This document shows, piece after piece, positions 1-13,640 of a stretch of DNA of 64,000 nucleotides. Made by a program: the position numbers and the translations under genes. Source of the DNA: Argopecten irradians (lineage: Eukaryota > Mollusca > Bivalvia > Pectinida > Pectinidae); the NCBI RefSeq assembly GCF_041381155.1, contig NC_091134.1:54261944-54325943 (forward strand). The letters are read 5' to 3'. How positions within the stretch are numbered: the stretch's first letter is position 1; every line of letters begins with the position of its first letter. The notes under the pieces are model-generated. The model had not been told where the DNA came from, ran no database searches, and saw only the letters and a program-made list of their open reading frames with translations.

Positions 1-3000
1 AGAGTAGAAGTGAACAATGACACCTAAACACCCGGGGTGGTATATTTTACAGCTTACCCTAATGAAACAATTAGTGTATCTTATCTCTGACACAATACAA
101 CTCATTATTCAAAGTTTGTATCTCAGGTTAAGGACTTAGTAACCACCTTGTAGTCATACATCTTTAACATATTGATTGCGTCTTATTTCCCCCGGAAAAG
201 TTTTATGTTGATGTTCTATTACAAACAAAAAACCTAAAAAAGTACTTAAAAGATAGTATAAAAGACGTGGGATTTAATAACCTTTTCAAAGAAAACAAAA
301 TACTTGTACAAATGTTTATCGCACAGCTGCTCATTTTCTTAGCTGCCAAAGGACTAAATCGTCGTTAACAAATGGCAGATATGATATTAAACCCAAACCA
401 AATATGACAACACAAAAACATACGTTTGTAAAGGATCTATGTAATGTAATTGTTTGCGCAATTGATATGCAAATACGTTTCCCTCACGTTTTTGGAGATA
501 ATCATTGTATGGCATATCCAATAATCACACGAAATTTAAAATTTTTGATTGGACCATGTGCACTCAAATTCTGTTCAGGACACTTAACTTTCTAGAGAAG
601 TTTTTCGGAACAAATCGTTGATTTATATGTTTTTTCACTGAATTAATCGATTTCGTAATCATGTGATTATTGATGTAGCCTTAAAGTTTCAAGAAGGCAC
701 TTCATGTGATTATTAAGAGAGAGTGTGTGTCATTGCAATAAACGAAATTGTTTCTTTCTTCAACGGTTTTGTACAGCATTACTTCTCTTTGTGTAATGTA
801 CACTGTTTAGCTCTTCAACTTCATCAATTTGATTTCATTCTAGTATCAAGTGTATAAACATTAATAACAAGGTATCATCATATTTTGATTTAACGATTCT
901 TTCATTATTCAACGAAATTATTTATGTAATCATTTGAAAAAAATACATATGTATTAATTTGTATTCCACAAAGATAAATACATAAGCTATAACAAAACCC
1001 ACACAATAACCGTTAAACATAAGCAGTAATTTACCATGATAATGAACGCTTGTTAACCATTTTCTAAAACGATGATCAAAATGATTACGTATGTCATCTT
1101 AATATTAGACCATTTTCTATGTTGCATTATTGTGCGTGAAATAGTCCTCATCGGTATAGTTTTTTATATAGATTATAGAACTGTTTTATGAAAAAATACA
1201 TCGAACAAATATTCAACAATTTCTTTTTATAATGATTTGTGAATATTTCCATTATCTATGGAAGATATCATATATCACTAAAACTTCTTTCTTCAAACCA
1301 GATTTTTGAGTCGATACTACTGATACAATTTTAAGCTTTTCACGGACATATTATAATATAAAGGTATTTTTTAACTTGTAACGTTTTGATATAAAAAAGA
1401 ATCGTTTGTATGATAAAACACTTGTCACATTTAACATACTTAGTTAACTCAGATCAATTTCATTAAACGCTAACATAATTGAAAGCAGTTTTTCATTTGT
1501 TCACGAAGAACGGAAACCCCGAAAAAGGTGATTGGAATATGATACTATTACTCACTTCCGGCGTACGACACCCTTTGATATCTCAGTCCACCTCCTCCTC
1601 TTTAATCATATCTCATATTTCGTAAGCTACCTATCAAATTGCACACTCATCACCAAATCAGATACAACGAGAGCTAACATAAACTCAATTACATACAAAA
1701 TGATGTAAATAGACTATACCTGGTTGTCAGTGAAGAACGATATCATGTTCTACCAATACGGTTTCTATAATGATATGTTCTATGGTAATTTCACAGGCAT
1801 TAGTCACATCTTCGACTGTGTTCCTAAGATTGATATCTACCCCGAGGATGTAAAAAGTATTATGCAGCTTAAGATAGAATCTGATTAAAATCACTTGTGA
1901 ATGGCTTGTAGTAACAATGTAGTAACAAACCCATGACAATATAATCTTATCGTGCTATCTAGATTAAACTGTTATAGGTGTAATCGGCGTATTCAGTTCT
2001 GAATTGTTATGTGAACGTTGGTTTTGGCAAAAACAAATAGTTAAAAAAACCAATGTAGTGGAGTTCTCAAGTGAAGAAATAACCTGATTCATTATTATGC
2101 ATTATAATTTTTTTGGGTACGAAAATCATTTTCTGTAGATCCCGTCACTTGTTGAAATATATACCAACTCGGTGATATGCTTATGAATGACCAATAACAA
2201 TTATTTGACCACTAGCACGTGAGCTGATGATAGGAATGACCTCTCCTTCTAACGCATGGACCAAATGTCATTAAGCAACTGTCAGTTACCCGAACTGATA
2301 TGTTATTTAATCCAGTGACAAACACGCTCCCTGTGGTTATCGGTGTATTTACAAAAACAACCAAATGTCTCCTGAAGATACTATATAACTGATGATTTTA
2401 GCAGGTCAAACATTGCTCGGTTTTGACTTAAAACGGGAAAAAATGATGATGATGATGATGATGATAATAAAGAAAGAACACGAATTACATTATCCATCCA
2501 TTCATGGATAAAAGTTCCATCCCGACAGAAAATATCAACTTTGCGCATATGTTTATATTCGGAAACTGTTATCTCGTTTATTTATTTTTTCAAATATCAT
2601 TTCAATTTCTGTTTTCATTTAACTATTTATTTTTGTTTGTTAAACTTTACCAAAAGTTTACCAACGAATGCATTCAATAACATCTTATTCTTTATTTTGG
2701 TATCATTTGAAAAAAATACATTTCAAGAAAAAAAATGCTTTAATTTTATACTTTTGCAAGTCAAATTTTCAGCAAATTCCGAAGAGCTTCTTGATCTATT
2801 ACCGATTTTGTTTTCAAATAAAAATATTGAATCTGTTTTACATTTTTTTTCTAAAATCACTTTTTAATAATTCTACGTAAAAACGTAACACGAAATGAAA
2901 CCTTTGAGTCTCGCGTGATTATATTTTTACAATACTTCTTTAGTAGTTCAGTTATATCATTATAATAGTGTTATTTAAATTGCATGCATTAAACATTTAT

Positions 3001-6000
3001 TTTTATAAAAATGAAAGATAAATGATTATGTTCATTTGAAACGTCAATTAAGAAATAATTAATAGTATAGTAAAAAAATCATGGAGTGTCATTTACAACA
3101 TCGTTTTATGTACATGTCTAGCGATGCATTATCAGCCAATCAAAATATTTGGGTATACTAGTAAATAGGAAATCTAAACATCATTAACTTTCTTCTGGAA
3201 TAGTTTGCCTTGCTCCGTAGCTTCTCGAAACATGTTTCATCATTCTCATTCAATTCAATAGAAATTACAAATTCCAGGTTTTATTTCAAACTTCAATATT
3301 TATCTATAGATATAAGCCTGAAAGTCTATATATATACAATTTACTTTTGTCATTGATGATTTCTTCCCTCAATCTGTTTGAATATGAAAAGTACTTTCAG
3401 GATCTTTATTTTTAGTACACAATGGGATTTCTGCACTGTGGGGTCTGATGATTGAGGGACCGGGGGATGATTTTAGTCTGTTCACGCCTCCGTGATGGAT
3501 CTAGTGCTGTCGGCAGGACTTAACACTGAGACCCAACTGTCCACTCTCTCTGTAATTTACCCGCTTCCTTACATCTATCCATCTTAGCCCCGGCTCCTCC
3601 CTGTCTTTGAGATCTAAGTTTTCACAGACATCTCCTGACAGACTTTAGGTAGATTATTTGTTCATTATTATCATTCACTGTGGTCCGCAGGGGTATGGAC
3701 ATGCGCAGTGGAGCCTCGTCACCTGTCCCTAGAATGACGAGTGTCCCTCCCATCTATATCCCCACAACAGACCTAATATGTCCCAGTCTTTGTGCCAAGA
3801 CATGGGGCGGTTAACATGGCCGATTAAAGCACGCTACTTATCTTTTCCTGTAGACTAGCCTGCAACACTCAATACTGCTAATTTACAACACCCTACATGA
3901 CCAGCGGTTATCGATGCAAAAAAATAAAAGAGTTGTCAGAGAAAATTGTCAATTTTTCGGCTACCCCCAAGCTTTGCAAAGCTCTTGAAACGGAGTCTAT
4001 TGTGATTAAAGTATCTCGAACATGTCATTGTTAGTGCGACCCTCAGAGCCCCTGCTCCGGTGGTACTGAAACGCGTTATTGTGTCCTCTAGTGTGATATT
4101 GAAAACGTTAAAATGAAGGTAATAAAAAGATGTTTGGTAAGGGTTCTTCATCATGTCGCCCTGGGCATAGACCAGGATTCTCTTCCCTGCTGGTCCAAAT
4201 CCATTGCCCCTGTTGTTGAGTAAACCTCTTGAAATCTGCAAGCTATTCCAGGCCCGCAACCGTGCCCATCACATCTGGATTGAGACTAACACCAAACCTG
4301 TATTGTTTTCAACCTTCTTATCCATTAATAATACCAGCAAATTAAACAAACACCCAGAACGCCCGTTTGCCTTAAAGCCCTCTTGTATCATTTGGGATTA
4401 TTTCATTAGTTTCCATAATTAGCCGCACAGAAACAAACCGCACACATTTCATTTCAATTAGACCATGTGTAATTCAGTTCTTTTCACCCAGCAAATTGCA
4501 TCTAATTGTTCCCACTGCGACAAAAAGTAGTTAAGATTGCGGTTTTTAAATTTGTTCCTTGTTTTCAATTTAGTTTCTTGGGGTTGCTAAATACTTCAGA
4601 AATATTTAAAAGTTGAATTAGTACCTTGTCTTTAGCTAAATAAAATCAGCTAGGATTTTTTTAGGTCTGAGTGGACATTCCATACATAAATTCCCCAAAA
4701 ATAAATAATTAAAGTTATATAAAGTCTTGAATTAGTTATCTGTATATAATTGCAACGATTAAACATTAAGCAATGGCATTAAATGGGAATAAATTTATCT
4801 ATAAACTCCCATGAACTCAAATACTCAAAAACCATGAATAGCTTTTTAATATTTGCAATTGACAATTTTTTACGGAATTTCTATCCACGTATAAATATTA
4901 AAGAGGACATTTTCTCCCCACGTATAGGTATTAAAGAGGAAATGTTCTCCTCGCGAAAAAACCCCGTCTATACTGTACAGTATATTGTAAGACGAGCGTC
5001 TCCACGAGATTGTCACAATTCAAGCACTACCAAACGATTTTATTCCTTGATAAGTAAGGTGAAACATGCACTTTTGTGATTTTTATATTTCAACGATTAA
5101 CATTAACATTGTTTCTCGTTAACCAGACTTTAGGTTTTCATTCCATTTCCATTCCTGTGATTTACCACACTCTACTGAATGTATCTGATGTTACAATTTT
5201 GATTATTTCGATCTCTTACAAACTTATTCCTCTGGAACTTCTGTCTTCTCGTCCAAGTTTTGTTGAAGCTAAAGTGTTTTTTATTATATATTATAAAATA
5301 TCACCTGCTTGTCCCCTTTCTTCGACCGATTTTGTCAACCACTGCCGTCTACTCTTTTCGTTTTTTTTTTTTTTACTTTCAATGTGGTTTTCACTTCAAA
5401 TTTCTATAACAACATTTTATCCTTCGTAATAATATAGGTGGTTCACTTTGTTTATTTTTCTTACCATTAGCATGTATTTATAGGATATGTGTATTTGTAT
5501 AATGTTAAGAAATAATTTAACTTACTTTATGGATACTCATTGTACTCACAAGTGCTTTATCATCCTGTAGACATTATGCCACGGCAATGTGTTTTATGTT
5601 TATAAAAAATAGTTGCTAACAAAATATCATTATGTGGGTATAAACAATGTATGCATTGGAATTGCGTTGTAATAACAACGTGGGAGTTTTGCAGGGGAAC
5701 ACCTTTGAATTGCGTTTCAAGCTTTAAGTACAGTTTTACAATTTTATGAAAACAAAAATTGAAAATTACTATTTCTAGCTTTAGAATAAAACATCTTTGC
5801 TTATGATGGTCAACAATAAAGTTCCGCAAAATTTCTGACATGACCTTCCAAAGCTTGCTCAGCTCTTGAAGTTTATTGGGATATTTAGGGTGTTTTATTG
5901 TGTTTTTCAACAAAAGAACTGTTATTGATAAAATATCTGTTTGTGTTACACTGTTATACATGTATTTATATTGTTGCTCATTGTGTAATATTATAAACTT

Positions 6001-7860
6001 TTAATCGTCCAATATTCGAAACTGATTAAGCTTATTTCTTTATTTTTTTTCCGCATCATCATCAGTGATCATATCGGAGAAATGGACGTCGTAATTATAT
6101 TCTCTTATATTTTTTAATTATATAATATTTCGATATTTTAACTCCACGTGTCTTTTCCAGTTTTCCAGACTACTCACTGCTAAGACTGCTAAGGTTTTTT
6201 TTTTTTTAAAAAAATAAACGTTTTGTTCTCACCTCTAGGTGCTTAGATACTTGCTGACTAAATAATTATTATTCCGTGCATTGCTACTTATGTTTTGTAT
6301 AAATACAAAACTTTGTAAATTAATTCATTTTAGTGGTACACGCTTTCCAAAGCATGCGTAATCCCAGCACATGACCAGGTGTATGTAAAACAATTATTTA
6401 CATTTTCATACTTTCAATGGTAATGTTTTGGACAATGTAGTTGTTTTTACAATATTCAGTTAGTTACTTATTTACTATATTTCCTATCAACTCATATTTC
6501 GCCAAATAAATAATAGTTATACGCATACATACCCGTTAAATTGAAATTATAGATACCCAGATTTATTATTAATCGAATGCTATTTCATAGAACATATTTT
6601 CAAAACGTCATGTATATTTTGATTTTAAAAAATAGCTATTTGATAGTTAAAACAAAAATATGATCACAAATTTCACTTATATTTTATTTCATGTATATTT
6701 ATTGAGAACACAGATAGGTTTTAGTTTGTTATTAATTATCATTACCACAATTATGCATGTCTTTTAACATTTTAATAATGATTTTAAACAGGTTATGAGT
6801 ACTTGATCGAATTCTTGACATACTATTATTGAAAAAATATGATACCTTTGGTGTAATTACATACAATTGTATTTACTTATTTACCATATCTGATAGAATT
6901 ATTTATATGAATAACTTAAATATATAGTTTATCGGTTATAGAAATTAGAAAAAATGTAGAAATGTGCTTGAATGCTTAATTGAATGATAGATATTATGAT
7001 GATATGGATTATTGTACATTTTTCTCTTTTTAGTCACATAACGAAAATATAACAGATACTTGGTCAACTGAAAAATTACTAATTTTAAAGCGGATGTAAA
7101 ATAAAAATGAAAATGTATAAAATTAAAATTTCTATCAATTTAGTTGAGTATAATCTATATTAATATACGTCAAACAGGTTGCATTTTATGATTTAGAAAT
7201 TAACGTTTAAAGGTAAAAATACGAATAAAAACAAATCAAATGAAATACTAGTAACATTTTTAGCAATTTTTTTTCAGATTTTTTCACCATAGCTTTACAA
7301 TAAAAAATACGTTATCTGCAAGATTATTCAATGTTCAATGATTTTTCGTATTATTTTTCGTCAAAATTAAATATGATACTAAATGAATCTTTTTCTAAAT
7401 TTTTTGCAAATACATCATACCTGACTTCTCGTCATATTTCAGAGCTTTATAAAATTTTAGATTGTCCATTTTCGATACAAAGGATTTCCTTTTTATCAAA
7501 CAAAACATCATGTTTGAATAACTGGAAATTCCAGTTTACTTATCATTTAAAAAAATAGCTTTGTTAAAACAGATTGCTTACGAAGGTTCAATATCAGAAT
7601 ACACATTACCAAAAATCTTCAATATTGAACGTTTTGATATTACAGAAATCACCACTTAGTAATATCAAAATTTTACTTTTTGCGAAAATCTTTTGAAATG
7701 ATTGGTCAGGTAACTATAAAAGTTCTCTTATAACGTTTTATTCTAATTTTTACATAGAATAAGAAGTTATAACATGCCATCTTAATTTAAAAGCAATTCT
7801 AGCAATCTAAATATACATTGTTTTAAAAATTGGATTACAAAAAAGACAATGATATTAAAG
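1..7860. other. AT-rich intergenic tract without recognisable genes
   Basis: No open frame here resembles a known protein or has flanking splice signals, and the short frames look like chance frames in AT-rich DNA. A short (ATG)n microsatellite lies at about 2443-2469. Two GC-richer islands, at about 3430-3880 and 3950-4520, stand out and are listed separately. The tract lies downstream of the minus-strand Olig gene, a position where developmental regulators often keep distant enhancers. That last point is general knowledge and is not shown by the sequence. Confidence 0.6.
3430..4520. promoter_or_regulatory. candidate non-coding regulatory island (GC-richer)
   Basis: Inside very AT-rich DNA this stretch is closer to balanced composition and lacks the simple runs of its surroundings. 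Its distal part (about 4400-4520) clusters homeodomain-like cores (ataattag, caattag, ctaattg) and a Runx-like AACCGCA. The minus-strand frame across 3936-4259 shows no recognisable domain, so I read the segment as non-coding. Enhancer function is an inference from composition, motif density and closeness to Olig. Confidence 0.25.
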
Positions 7861-7865
7861 ACATG

Positions 7866-7871
7866 TTTATT
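7866..7871 (-). terminator. candidate poly(A) signal of Olig gene
   Basis: TTTATT on the plus strand reads AATAAA on the minus strand, about 600 bases past the Olig stop codon. This would give a 3' UTR of ordinary length. Other weak AT-rich signals lie nearby, so the assignment is tentative. Confidence 0.4.
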
Positions 7872-8475
7872 GAAAATAAATTGTTTCACCGATAGTTTCG
7901 TGTACATAATAATTTCACAAAAATATAACAGCTGTCAAATATATACAAAATAGACACAATAACATCAAATAGTTCATTCATAAAAATATACTGAAAATAA
8001 GACTTCACCACTTTGATATTTGAACACATTCTTTAGTTATGAACACAAAACGCCACTTGATTTGGATACGGTATTTAAACTGAATGGAACATGTGAAATT
8101 GTTTGTTCGGGGTGTTTCGTTCTTGTAACTTTTTAAAAGTTAGTCATACACCTTAGTCAATGGAAGGGGCGTGTTGTCTAAACCACAAAGGTATCTTGTC
8201 CGCCGTCTCAGACAACATGAATTGGGTCTACACTAATAGGAATGGTCACTGCCGGGCTCGATGTAAGACCACCATATCAGGCAAGGCACTTGTCTATTAA
8301 AAAGTGGTAGGCACACATTCCTATTAAGTCCTCGAGACACAAATTACAAATATCCGTCTGTAATCCGTTGCTTAAGTTAATGACGGCAATATCGTTTTAT
8401 CACTAGAGGTTACAGCTTTTTGTTGTCATACAAGTGTCACTTATGTTTCCTGTCGGCCCAAATCACTCTGTTTTA

Positions 8476-9240
8476 TCATTTTCTATACATCGACGGATTA
8501 GCCATAGAACTCGGGTATTTAGCTGCTAAAGTCGAGTAAGACACGCGCATTGAGTCTATCATACAATGACTGCACGCGCACGGCACGGGCCACCGATTTG
8601 AAAACATATGCCTGTCGTGAGGTAGAACCGATGGCACAGTTACGGCAGCCTCCTTAGATGTTGCCGGTTCTATATCGTGCGGATGCATGGACGACATACT
8701 TGGTGGAGATAATGACGGCAGCGCGTGCAGGGACGGCACGCTCGAGGGATGGGCTGCGTGAGAAGGATGCACGTGAGCTGGCGGGGCACGAGATCTCGGA
8801 CTTCCAGGGTGGCCTTGGTAAATGTCGCTCACTAGTTTTTTCATTTCATCCAAAGAACTGTTCAGCATAAGAATATAATTTTTGGCCAACAGTAAAGTTG
8901 CAATTTTTGAAAGTTTTCTCACTGAAGGTCCATTGGCATATGGCATCACTTCTCTTAGTCCATCTAAAGCAGAGTTAAGATCGTGCATTCGACGTCGTTC
9001 CCTTGAGTTGATTTTTAACCTTAACTCCTGCAGTTCATTTTCGTTCATACACTTTGTCTGTAAATGTTTCCTTTTGTTACTGATATCCCTGTAATAACTT
9101 TCCTCGGAACTGCTCTGTGATGATGTTGACATGGCATAATGTTGTTGTTCTCTCGGTATTTCATCATCCGAGGACATTCCCGGACTCCGAGCGTGATATT
9201 CCATGTCCAGTTGTGGTGACAAGTCCGTACGACTCTCCAT
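8476..9240 (-). CDS. Olig: Olig-family bHLH transcription factor (254 aa, single exon)
   Basis: Nuclear class A bHLH repressor/activator of the Olig family, which binds E-boxes and specifies neural and glial fates in animals. Residues about 73-137 form the bHLH: basic region [14 protein letters not shown], then GLREVMPYA, a [15 protein letters not shown] loop/helix and NYILML. This matches Olig more closely than Beta3/BHLHE22, which has [17 protein letters not shown]. Near the C terminus [10 protein letters not shown] matches the W-x-x-P-C-x-C-x-x-C motif of vertebrate Olig2/3. The N terminus is Ser/acidic-rich, and residues 144-190 are rich in His, Pro and Ser. The frame stays open upstream to 9297, but the first ATG is at 9240 (MESRTDLS), so I place the start there. 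It has no introns, as is usual for Olig genes. Whether it is closer to Olig2 or Olig3 needs a tree. Confidence 0.93.
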   Translation of the reverse strand: MESRTDLSPQLDMEYHARSPGMSSDDEIPREQQHYAMSTSSQSSSEESYYRDISNKRKHLQTKCMNENELQELRLKINSRERRRMHDLNSALDGLREVMPYANGPSVRKLSKIATLLLAKNYILMLNSSLDEMKKLVSDIYQGHPGSPRSRAPPAHVHPSHAAHPSSVPSLHALPSLSPPSMSSMHPHDIEPATSKEAAVTVPSVLPHDRHMFSNRWPVPCACSHCMIDSMRVSYSTLAAKYPSSMANPSMYRK

Positions 9241-9540
9241 CAGCCTTACACTTGCTACGGTGCGTAGTACTTGAGGTTTCAATATGTGTATGGGCACCCA
9301 GTCAATTTGTCCACCACTTTGTACGACGTGTCTGTAAGAACTGTTCCTTTTTCATGGGAACCAATCACCCGTTTTAAAAGGATGCAAGAAAGAGTGTGGG
9401 GCCTTGTATGAGTCTGGTTGGGGGCGGTACCTCACGGTCCGTCGTTACGGCTAATGGCCAGCCCACGTCTCCTCAGCAAGGCGCCCCGCCGTTCCCTCCT
9501 TGTTTGCATATTTTTCAAAATAAACGATTTCTATTGCATG
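9241..9540 (-). promoter_or_regulatory. 5' UTR and GC-rich promoter region of Olig
   Basis: This is the only clearly GC-rich stretch near the gene. It has ggggcggtacc, cggtccgtcg, gccccgccg and ggctaatggcc between about 9400 and 9500, which would lie 150-260 bases upstream of the Olig ATG. I see no clear TATA box. The promoter call rests on position and composition. Confidence 0.4.
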
Positions 9541-9758
9541 TAAAATAAGGCATTGTGAGCGCTAATCTGTACAGGGTATTGTCGCATGTTGTTCTTTATA
9601 GTAATGACCCAAAACAGCAAACACAATTCACCATGTCATCTCGAACATCGTTCACGTGTGAAACATCGTATACAGATATATTTCAATAAAAAGAAAGGAA
9701 ATACGGAAAACATATTTTGAGTAACAACCCAAAGTCGTTTTTATTATAAAATACTAAA

Positions 9759-10122
9759 TTAAAGATGCTCCACCGCCGACAGAGCATAAATGATATTCAT
9801 TATTTGAACAATAAATGGTGTTTAATCGTGTATATATATGTGTAATTAACACAAAAAATAATATAAAATAATTTATTTCGCCTTTGGTGCATGCGCAATC
9901 AGTACTTCATTCCATATAGGATATAGTGACACGGATTTTTTTCGGGATGCAATTAATTATATTTCATGTTTTTAACTTGAAGTAAAATTAGAAGCTCAAA
10001 CTTTTCAATGGTGGTAATGGTGTAAAGTAAGTAACTTTTGTAACTGAAGAAAAATACTAAATCGTCTGCCACTGTTTTTGATAGTGAAAAAATACCATTT
10101 GTCAGCGGTGGAGCAACTTTAA
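9759..10122. mobile_element. MITE, TTAA-flanked, copy 1 (about 364 bp)
   Basis: The ends are inverted: TTAAAGATGCTCCACCGC on the left and its near-complement ending GAGCAACTTTAA on the right. A second copy of the whole element lies at 53871-54234 in the opposite orientation, and its internal sequence matches (for example the tract around cctttggtgcatgcgcaat). It has no coding capacity. The ends are flanked by TTAA or lie within it, so either TTAA or TA could be the target duplication. Confidence 0.8.
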
Positions 10123-12660
10123 AATGTCTACTTGTAGTTTTTATTTTATGATCAGTAAGACATGAAATTTTTAAATGGTACATAACACAAAAATAGTATA
10201 TTTATTTATCTAAAAGGCATGATCAATAAGCATTGTCTTTTAAGCTTCCTGTTCAGATGGTTTTTAATTTTGGATGTTTTAATTCACTGACGAGTCATCC
10301 AAGGATGAAACTCTCTTTTCTTTCTAGTCATTCTCACAAGATGTACTTCATCCAATAGTTAAAAGATGTTAAGGGAGAGTTCGTTGCAATGTATCAACAT
10401 TTATTTTTTATTTTTTTAACGTCATCTAAAAACAAAACGCATTCCATTCAATGATAATCATTTAGTTGTTCTTTTGTACTTGTTCTTTTGTACAACTAAA
10501 TGATTAATTCGATATAACAAAAGTGCTGATGTTTTAAGTTGATTTTCTTGATAACATTTTTTCGTTGAACTTAAAACACGAAATTTATTTTGCTGATTTC
10601 TCCAGCACGAGGAAGTTGACTACTCATGTTGAGGAGAACATTAAAATGAATTGTGTGACTTTTGCAGGACGGCTATAAGAGGTACGCTGCCATTTTTGGT
10701 GAGCTATACAGTCGAGGCTGACACCTGTCTCCTGTGATCCCTACCCTGTGGCCGTATAATAGGTATTAGCAGGTATAAAACAGTGGGACGCTGACCCTGG
10801 GTCCCTGGTCCAAACCATTCCATGTTGTAATATAATACAGACCATGGTGTGAAGGCAATCAACGTTTAATTACCTTTCTATGCACCGGAACATTTTCTTT
10901 CAAATTCGTATAATTTCAGAAAAGGACACATACTAATATTTTATGCCATGGATGTTTTGGATTTCGGGAACAATGGTGTGGTCAAGTATATGTTTGTTCT
11001 CCTGTCTCCGGAGTCCGTCTCCTGGCGACAGACGTGCCTGGCCACGCCCACCTTAAGGCGGGAAAATGGCGGAGGCAGGCAAATCAATTACACGTGAACA
11101 GGAATCAGCCATGGTCGCATTTGTGTGGAGCGGAGAGGGAGGGACGCTCGCGTGATAAAGTTCTCCGCTGTCATCAACATCAGTATTAAATGCAAATGTT
11201 GATATTATTTATTTTATCAGAAATGATTCCGAGTCCTGGAACACATAAGTCACGAATAAGATGGTTTTATAGACCAGATCGAATGATTTCTATCGCATAT
11301 ATCTGATATCTGATGCTCTAGTTGTCCCAGGAAATTGATTCAAATTATAGCTTTAGAAAAAGTTAATTTTCTTTGGTGAAAGAACAAGTTTAAGGTAACC
11401 ATTTTTCCCACATAGATTATTTCCCACTTGGCATTAGTTTTAATACAAAAAAAATTAATTGCATTAATACTTATACTACCTATTATATTTTGCATGTCCA
11501 GGCTCAGAAAATTACATTTTAATTACATTTTAATATATCGTTTTTGCAGAAAAAATAGTTACACGATTTTCTGCTTTATATCATTAATTGTGGAAAAAGA
11601 GGAAATATATTTTTCCAACCTAATTTACATTTCCTTTTGTTCTTATGTTAATGATATATTCATTGCAGTTAATACTAACAATATATATATATATATATAC
11701 ATATAAAGAATGAATGTAGATATTCGAACATGCCAATCTTAGATTACAAACAAGAACACAAAAGTATCACCACCTCACAGCTGACATATCACAGATGGTT
11801 TTTCCCGACATACAACGCCTGATTTCTTTCCTCTTTAACATAATTTTGATTATCTTTAATAATATTTCTTGAGTTCACGATGACATTGACCAATAAATGC
11901 AATGTATATCTACGAAAAATACTCTGATATAAAAAGAGACATATAAGTTGGTATTTGTGTTTCACATATATTTTTGCAAAAAATATTAAGTTTTATAAAG
12001 GTATATGTTTATATTTAACAATACAAAATATACTAGATTAATTGAATAAAACGTATTCTTTTTCTTATTTCTAGTACATGTATTAGTATTCTTTATCCTT
12101 CTGTCCTTCTTTTTTAAAACCTTTAAAGCAAATGACGTTATTTGTATTATATGGATATTTTCTTTCCGTGAATCATTGTAGGATTATCATCATACACACA
12201 TTAATTACAGTGATAATCGGAAATGGATTTATATAAGTTTATTAATTTGTTTCCGGATCCTGTTCCATTTGATTTCACATTTATTGATTTGACCAAGTTT
12301 TAAAATCGCGAATATATTATTGTATAATTAATTTTTATTTGTTTTCCTACTAAATCCAACTCTCTGATTGGCAGATACTTTTTCTTCATATACTATGAAG
12401 AAAATACTTTTTCTTCATATACTATGAAGAAAAAATCCGAGAATGGCGCGAAAACCCGACGTTATCATGACGTCACAATAGAGACGTCGATGTTGCAGAA
12501 AAAATAATCCATTCGGAAATCAATGGAATCATACGTTTAAACGTGTTTGATGTTATCAAGTAGCCTGAAAAATTAATTATAAGCATTGATGTAACTATTT
12601 TTTCACCTCATCGGGTTATGAAATAAATTTTGTTTGCAAACTTTTGTGAGAATCCGCTAC
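10123..12660. other. intergenic DNA with two GC-richer islands and a short duplication
   Basis: No gene is supported. Islands at about 10670-10830 and 10985-11170 are GC-richer. The second has an E2F-like ggcgggaaaatggcgg, an E-box cacgtg and, slightly downstream, the POU octamer atgcaaat at about 11190. A (TA)n run sits at about 11682-11700. At 12375-12432 a 29-bp unit is exactly duplicated, and each copy can fold on itself (ttcttcata/tatgaagaa). Confidence 0.45.
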
Positions 12661-12689
12661 GCGTACATTTTCTTGATACAGAAACAAAA

Positions 12690-13222
12690 ATTTGTTTGTT
12701 TGTTTGATTGATTAATTAACGTCCTATTAACAGCTATGGTCATGTAAGGACGGCCTTACGGCATGTATGTTGTGTGTTGGGTGTATGTTGTGCGAGGTGC
12801 GTGTTGTGGGAGACTGCTGTATATTCATGTAGTGTCTCCTTGTAAAGTGGAATTGCTGCCCTTTTTATAGTGCTATATCACTGAAGCATGCCGCCGAAGA
12901 CACCAAGCAACACACCCCACCCGGTCACATTATACTGACAACGGGCGAACCAGTCGTCCCACTCCCTGTATGCCGAGCGCCAAGCAGGAGCAGAAACTAC
13001 CACTTTTATAGACTGGTGTGTCTCGGCCAGGGGACAGAACCTAGAGCCTTCCTCACAGGGGCGAACGCTCAACTTAAGGCCAAAAGTGAAGCGGTGCCAA
13101 GGGAGGCATTAGGAAGGATAAAGTCAGTTAGGAAGAAGAGAAAAGATAAGATCCTAAATTTAGTCGCCTTTTATGGTTATGCAATAGGGGCAGCGGGAAC
13201 AGTTATAACGCCCTACCTGCTG
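12690..13222 (+). repeat. dispersed bivalve-type SINE-like element (about 530 bp)
   Basis: It runs from a tttgtttgtttgattgatt lead through acgtcctattaacagct to ctacctgctgggcag. I recognise it as a family common in bivalve genomes, from memory only. A short antisense fragment of the same head lies at 25629-25665. The element sits inside the 25-bp minisatellite: one diverged unit precedes it (cttgatacagaaac at about 12673) and the main array follows. No protein-coding frame is credible. Confidence 0.65.
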
Positions 13223-13227
13223 GGCAG

Positions 13228-13640
13228 ACATCAACAGAAACATTTGCTTGATACAGAAACATTTGTTTGTTACATATACAGACACATTTGCTTGATACAT
13301 AAACAGAAACATTTGTTTGATAAATAAACAGAAACATTTGCTTGGTTCATAAACAGAAACATTTGCTTGGTTCATAAACAGAAATATTTGCTTGATACAT
13401 ATACAGAAACATTTGTTTGATACATAAACAAAAACATTTGCTTTGTAAATAAACAAAAACATTTGTTAGATACATATAAAGAAACATTTGCTTGATACAT
13501 AAACATTTGTTTGATACATAAACAGAAACATTTGCTTGATACATAATCAGAAACATTTGCTTGATACATAAACAGAAACATTAGTTTGAACATAAATAGA
13601 AACGTTAGTTTGATACAATTGTTTGATACATTGTTGTTTT
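13228..13640. repeat. 25-bp minisatellite, about 16 copies
   Basis: The unit is approximately cagaaacatttgcttgata followed by cataaa, repeated with small indels and substitutions. Because 25 is not a multiple of three and the unit lacks stops in several frames, it gives long Cys/Phe/Met-rich minus-strand frames (13160-13710). These are artefacts of the repeat. Confidence 0.9.

Noticed and set aside
3936-4259. 107-residue minus-strand frame
   Set aside because: No recognisable domain, no splice context and ordinary composition for a GC-richer non-coding island.
5560-5961. 133-residue minus-strand frame
   Set aside because: AT-rich chance frame without a known motif. I cannot support it as a gene.
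9241-9297. N-terminal extension of the Olig frame
   Set aside because: The upstream frame begins at a non-ATG codon. The first ATG is at 9240 and family members start shortly before the acidic Ser-rich region.
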